Of a DNA stretch of 64,000 nt, positions 60,303-64,000 are shown piece after piece (within the stretch, counting starts at the first letter, position 1; each line of letters starts with the position of its first letter). A program made the position numbers and the translations under genes. The notes under the pieces are model-generated. The model was not told where the DNA came from. It was given only the letters and a program-made list of their open reading frames with translations, and did not search any database. Location of the stretch: the NCBI GenBank assembly GCA_902588925.1, contig CACIRB010000001.1, positions 84,218 through 148,217 of the forward strand, given 5' to 3'. Origin of the DNA: an uncultured Pelagibacteraceae bacterium (GTDB taxonomy: Bacteria > Pseudomonadota > Alphaproteobacteria > Pelagibacterales > Pelagibacteraceae).

Positions 60303-62624
60303 ATGAGTGACTCAATTAGCGCCAATATAAAAAATAAAATAAGCGAAGATTTATCACCAACTAGAAACATTACTGGATTTCATTTAAAGATCGTTTCTGC
60401 AATAGCCATCATTTGGTCCTTATTTCAACTTTGGTATGCATCACCATTTCCATTTATGTTGAATTTTGGAATGTTCAAAGGTTTACCTGCTAGAGCAATA
60501 CATTTAGGATTTGCGTTAACTTTAGCATTTTTAATTTACCCAGTAGCAAAAGGAAAAAAGATTTCATTTTTTGACGTTATAATAAGTTTTGTGGGTGCTT
60601 TTTCTTGTCTCTATATTTATTTTTTTTATGATCAATTAGTAGAGAGGGGCGGTGTCCTTCTAAGTTTGAAAATCACTGATACATTTAATTTACCAGTAGA
60701 ATTAATTTTGGGAGGATGTGGTATTTTAATCCTTCTAGAAGCCACAAGAAGAGCAATTGGATTACCTTTAGTTATAATTGCAACTTGTTTTTTATTATTT
60801 TCATATTTTGGAAGATATGCACCAGATATAATCTCTCATGGAGGTTTGTCTCTAAATAGATTGGTAGGATTTCAATGGTTGGATCAAGAGGCAATATTTG
60901 GAATCCCTATTGGAGTTTCTGTAGATTTTATTTTTCTATTCGTTTTATTTGGTGCCTTACTTGAAACAGCAGGTGGTGGTAAATATTTTTTAGACTTAGC
61001 TTTTGCAATGGTTGGTAAAATGAGAGGAGGACCAGCTAAAGCTGCAATTCTAGGTTCAGGAATGACTGGTTTAATTTCAGGATCATCAATTGCTAATACT
61101 GTAACCACTGGAACATTTACTATTCCAATAATGAAAAAAACAGGTTTCTCTAAAGAAAAGGCAGGCGCAATCGAGGTTTCATCATCTGTAAATGGACAAA
61201 TAATGCCTCCTGTAATGGGTGCTGCAGCATTTGTGATGGCAAGTTTTATTGGAGTTACTTATTTTGAAATAGTTAAACATGCTTTTTTACCTGCAATTAT
61301 TTCTTATATCGCTTTATTTTATATATCTCACTTAGAAGCTCTAAAATTAAATCTGAAAGGAATGAACGATGCTGATGTTCCTAATTTGAGAAAAACGTTT
61401 TTATCTGGAATTCACTTTTTAATTCCTATTTTTGTTTTAATTTATACTCTTGTTTATTTAAGGTTTACTGCTTCGTATTCAATTTTTTATGCAACAATTA
61501 CTTTAATTTTAGTCAATCTAATTAATTTAATAATTAAAAATAATTATTCCAAAGACTCTTTTAAAGAATGGTTTAATCAAACAATCGTTGGTTTTGAAAA
61601 AGGAGCATTAAATATGGTAGCAGTTGGTATTGCAATTGCTACAGCTGGCATCATCGTAGGTGCAGTTGGCTCAACAGGCTTAAGTACAAACTTAATTATT
61701 GTTATCGAGTCTATTGCTAAAGATAACGTCACAATATTGTTATTTTTAACAATAATTTTATGTTTATTATTAGGAATGGGTTTACCAACTACAGCAAACT
61801 ATGTTGTGGTTGCATCTTTGATGGCAACCGTTTTAGTTGATGTTGGTAATGCATCTGGATTTATTTTTCCACTGATAGCAGTTCATTTATTTGTTTTTTA
61901 CTTTGGACTGATGGCAGATGTAACACCACCAGTAGGATTAGCGTCTTATGCAGCAGCGGGAATATCCGGAGGAGATCCATTAAGAACTGGAGTTCAAGCT
62001 TTTTGGTATAGTTTAAGAACAGGAATATTACCAATAGTCTTTTTGTTTAATCACGAACTTTTACTTATTGGTATTGAGAATATCTGGCATGGGCTTGTTG
62101 TTATTATAACATCATTAATCGGAATTTTAGTTTTTACATCAGCAACTCAAGGTTGGTTTATAAATAGACTTAAATGGTATGAGATAATTATTTTTTTAAT
62201 CATTTCTATTTCTTTATTGTCTCCAGATTTTATTTTAAATAAATTTTATCCAAAATATAATTATGAAGAAATTAGTAAAATAAACTCATTAAAATTAGAT
62301 TCAAAAAAAGAAATTCAAATTAAAGTAACAAGACCTAGTTTGTATGGAGAAAGGTATAAACTTTTTGTAATATCAAAAAATACTTTTGAAGATCATTTTA
62401 CTCTTGAGGATTATGGGATTACTTTATTAGCACAGGATGAAAAAATAATAGTTGATAATTTAAAATGGAATGGAGAAGCAAAAAAAAATGGTTTTGAAAT
62501 GGGAGACTTTATCAGTGAATTCAAAATTGAAAATTCTGCTAGACCATCAAAAAATATAGTTTATCCAATTGCTTTAATTGTGCTGGTAATTTGTGGATAT
62601 TTTAATATCAGAAGAAAAGAATAA
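60303..62624 (+). CDS. Fused TRAP transporter permease (4TM/12TM, TAXI-type) with C-terminal DUF3394/PDZ-like extension
   Basis: Polytopic; GSGMTGLISGSSIANTVTTGTFTIPIMKK; LGMGLPTTANYVV; LMADVTPPVGLASYAAAGISGGDP; soluble C-terminal segment. Confidence 0.93.
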   Translation: MSDSISANIKNKISEDLSPTRNITGFHLKIVSAIAIIWSLFQLWYASPFPFMLNFGMFKGLPARAIHLGFALTLAFLIYPVAKGKKISFFDVIISFVGAFSCLYIYFFYDQLVERGGVLLSLKITDTFNLPVELILGGCGILILLEATRRAIGLPLVIIATCFLLFSYFGRYAPDIISHGGLSLNRLVGFQWLDQEAIFGIPIGVSVDFIFLFVLFGALLETAGGGKYFLDLAFAMVGKMRGGPAKAAILGSGMTGLISGSSIANTVTTGTFTIPIMKKTGFSKEKAGAIEVSSSVNGQIMPPVMGAAAFVMASFIGVTYFEIVKHAFLPAIISYIALFYISHLEALKLNLKGMNDADVPNLRKTFLSGIHFLIPIFVLIYTLVYLRFTASYSIFYATITLILVNLINLIIKNNYSKDSFKEWFNQTIVGFEKGALNMVAVGIAIATAGIIVGAVGSTGLSTNLIIVIESIAKDNVTILLFLTIILCLLLGMGLPTTANYVVVASLMATVLVDVGNASGFIFPLIAVHLFVFYFGLMADVTPPVGLASYAAAGISGGDPLRTGVQAFWYSLRTGILPIVFLFNHELLLIGIENIWHGLVVIITSLIGILVFTSATQGWFINRLKWYEIIIFLIISISLLSPDFILNKFYPKYNYEEISKINSLKLDSKKEIQIKVTRPSLYGERYKLFVISKNTFEDHFTLEDYGITLLAQDEKIIVDNLKWNGEAKKNGFEMGDFISEFKIENSARPSKNIVYPIALIVLVICGYFNIRRKE

Positions 62625-62625
62625 A

Positions 62626-63051
62626 TTAACCGCCTGGACCAAAATTTGAGGGTTTGACTTTTAAAATTTTCCAAACTCCTGTTGCTGATGTTATAATTTT
62701 GTTGTTACATCTAAGCTCACAAAATAAAAATATCAATGTGTTGGTTTTTTTTAATATTTTTGTGTGACCAATAATTTCATCACCAACTTTTGAAGCGCCA
62801 ATAAATTTAATATCTAACGAAATAGTTACACATGGAGCATTATCAGCAGATCTGTGAGCTGCAGTTCCAGCACCAGCATCTATTAATGCTGACAGATAAC
62901 CCCCATGAGTTATTCCGGCAGCATTTAAGTGATTTTCATTTATGGTAGATTTGAATTCATATTCAGTTTCAGAAATGTTTCTAAACAAAACACCTCCATT
63001 GTGTCTCATGAACCCAGGGGTTAAACTTATTTGTTCAAATTCATTACTCAT
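62626..63051 (-). CDS. PaaI-like hotdog-fold thioesterase
   Basis: NHLNAAGITHGGYLSALIDAGAGTAAHRS. Confidence 0.9.
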   Translation of the reverse strand: MSNEFEQISLTPGFMRHNGGVLFRNISETEYEFKSTINENHLNAAGITHGGYLSALIDAGAGTAAHRSADNAPCVTISLDIKFIGASKVGDEIIGHTKILKKTNTLIFLFCELRCNNKIITSATGVWKILKVKPSNFGPGG

Positions 63052-63056
63052 AAAAT

Positions 63057-63155
63057 TTATAATACAATTGTTAATAGCAATATTATTAATGCAACCATTA
63101 TAAAAAAGTAAATTACTGATTTTTGTAAAGAAATTTTTTTTATATGATCAAACAT
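63057..63155 (-). CDS. Putative 32-aa single-TM peptide (not in ORF track)
   Basis: Minus-strand ORF MFDHIKKISLQKSVIYFFIMVALIILLLTIVL; 5 nt upstream of the thioesterase, basic N-terminus then a hydrophobic helix. Confidence 0.45.
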   Translation of the reverse strand: MFDHIKKISLQKSVIYFFIMVALIILLLTIVL

Positions 63156-63167
63156 CTCAATTTATAA

Positions 63168-63920
63168 TTATGTAATATTCTTATGAGTACTAAATTTAAT
63201 AAAAATTTTTAAGATCTTATTCATTAATTTGTATATATATATACGAAATAAGAAAACTTGATTCAATCTGTTATCTCTTGGGATTGCAGACTCAAATCTT
63301 GCTTTATCTTGTTTTAATAAAAAAGGATTCAATCCAGTGATTTTGATGCCACAATAAATTTTAAATGCTAAAAAATTGTCAGGCATTGTCTTAACAGGAT
63401 AATTAAAGGCAATTAAAGATTTCGCAGCCTCCCTATTGATAAAATATGCATGCGTAAGCACTGCATTTCTAACATTAACTATCTCATATCTGTCTTCCTT
63501 ATCTAAAGGTTTTTTATAAAATTGCCATAATTCGCTTAATAAAATTATCTGTTTTTTAAATTTAAAATTTTTAATAATAAATTTTTTTAATTGTTCTGAA
63601 AATTTGTTTAAAAAAACTGCATCATCTTCAAAAATTAATGCATATTCTTCGTTTGTTTCTATAAATTTCTTATATACTTTTATATGACTTAATGAACAAC
63701 AAATTTCAGCTGCATTCATATTAGTATTAATTGGATTAATAAATTTATTATCTTTAGATATCAAAAGATCTAGCTCGTTTTTTTTAATTTCCATCCCATC
63801 AACTGCGTCTACTATTTCAAAATTTTGTATGTTTTGTTTTTTAAGCTCTTTAACGATATTCTCTCTTCTTTCTGTTTCTCTTTTTAAATTAACTACGTAA
63901 ATTTTAAATTTATCTAACAC
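63168..63920 (-). CDS. Glycosyltransferase family 25 (LPS biosynthesis type; GTG start)
   Basis: YVVNLKRETERRENIVKELKKQNI; CSLSHIKVYKKFIETNEEYALIFEDDAVF. Confidence 0.9.
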   Translation of the reverse strand: MLDKFKIYVVNLKRETERRENIVKELKKQNIQNFEIVDAVDGMEIKKNELDLLISKDNKFINPINTNMNAAEICCSLSHIKVYKKFIETNEEYALIFEDDAVFLNKFSEQLKKFIIKNFKFKKQIILLSELWQFYKKPLDKEDRYEIVNVRNAVLTHAYFINREAAKSLIAFNYPVKTMPDNFLAFKIYCGIKITGLNPFLLKQDKARFESAIPRDNRLNQVFLFRIYIYKLMNKILKIFIKFSTHKNIT

Positions 63921-63935
63921 AGACTTATCCTTTTT

Positions 63936-64000
63936 TGGTGGACCGCCCAGAACTCGAATCTGGAATCTCCCGGTTCGTAGCCGAGCGCCTTATCCAATTT
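63936..64000 (-). tRNA. tRNA-Arg (anticodon ACG), truncated by right window edge
   Basis: Reverse complement ...CTCGG-CTACGAA-CCGGG anticodon arm, GTTCGAGTTC-like T-arm (TTCGAGTTCTGG), encoded CCA; 5' end outside the window. Confidence 0.9.

Noticed and set aside
1-64000. CRISPR arrays, transposases, integrases, phage genes, rRNA operons
   Set aside because: No regular spaced repeats, no IS-type inverted repeats with transposase ORFs, and no rRNA sequence recognised.

Overview
The window is a compact, very AT-rich alphaproteobacterial chromosome segment. Gene content, low GC, tiny intergenic gaps and gene order suggest SAR11/Pelagibacterales; this is inference and I ran no search. It is almost entirely housekeeping: dnaJ-dnaK-grpE; rdgB; rsmI; maeB; murJ; trpS; fur-miaB-phoH-ybeY-lnt-metK; nusA-infB-rbfA-rpsO-pnp; fabI-fabB-fabA with an Irr-type regulator; rubrerythrin/Fe-S oxidoreductase/DUF3501; dut-coaBC-ubiB-ubiE; mutM-rpsT-dnaA-dnaN; lysA-argH; coq7-dsbB; fadD; carD-fdxA-helicase; acetoacetate-CoA ligase, an aminotransferase and a TAXI-TRAP transporter. 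There is one complete tRNA-Leu and one tRNA-Arg truncated at the right edge. I see no CRISPR array, transposon, prophage or obvious defence island. The most interesting observations are: (1) a 32-aa Lys/Ala-repeat (histone H1-like) peptide gene convergent with a carD gene that itself carries a lysine-rich N-terminal tail and an apparent 1-nt frameshift in that tail; (2) two tRNA genes lying almost directly on the start codon of the next mRNA; (3) small ORFs absent from the ORF track (LptM-like lipoprotein, single-TM peptide, K/A peptide); (4) regulatory structures (alphaproteobacterial RpoH-type dnaK promoter, nusA leader attenuator, hairpin-separated transporter and rubrerythrin operons); (5) streamlining losses (no rimP, no truB, half-length TsaB); (6) a repeat-bearing rpsT-dnaA intergenic region that may hold the origin or dnaA control sites. 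I did not find a system I could confidently call completely new.
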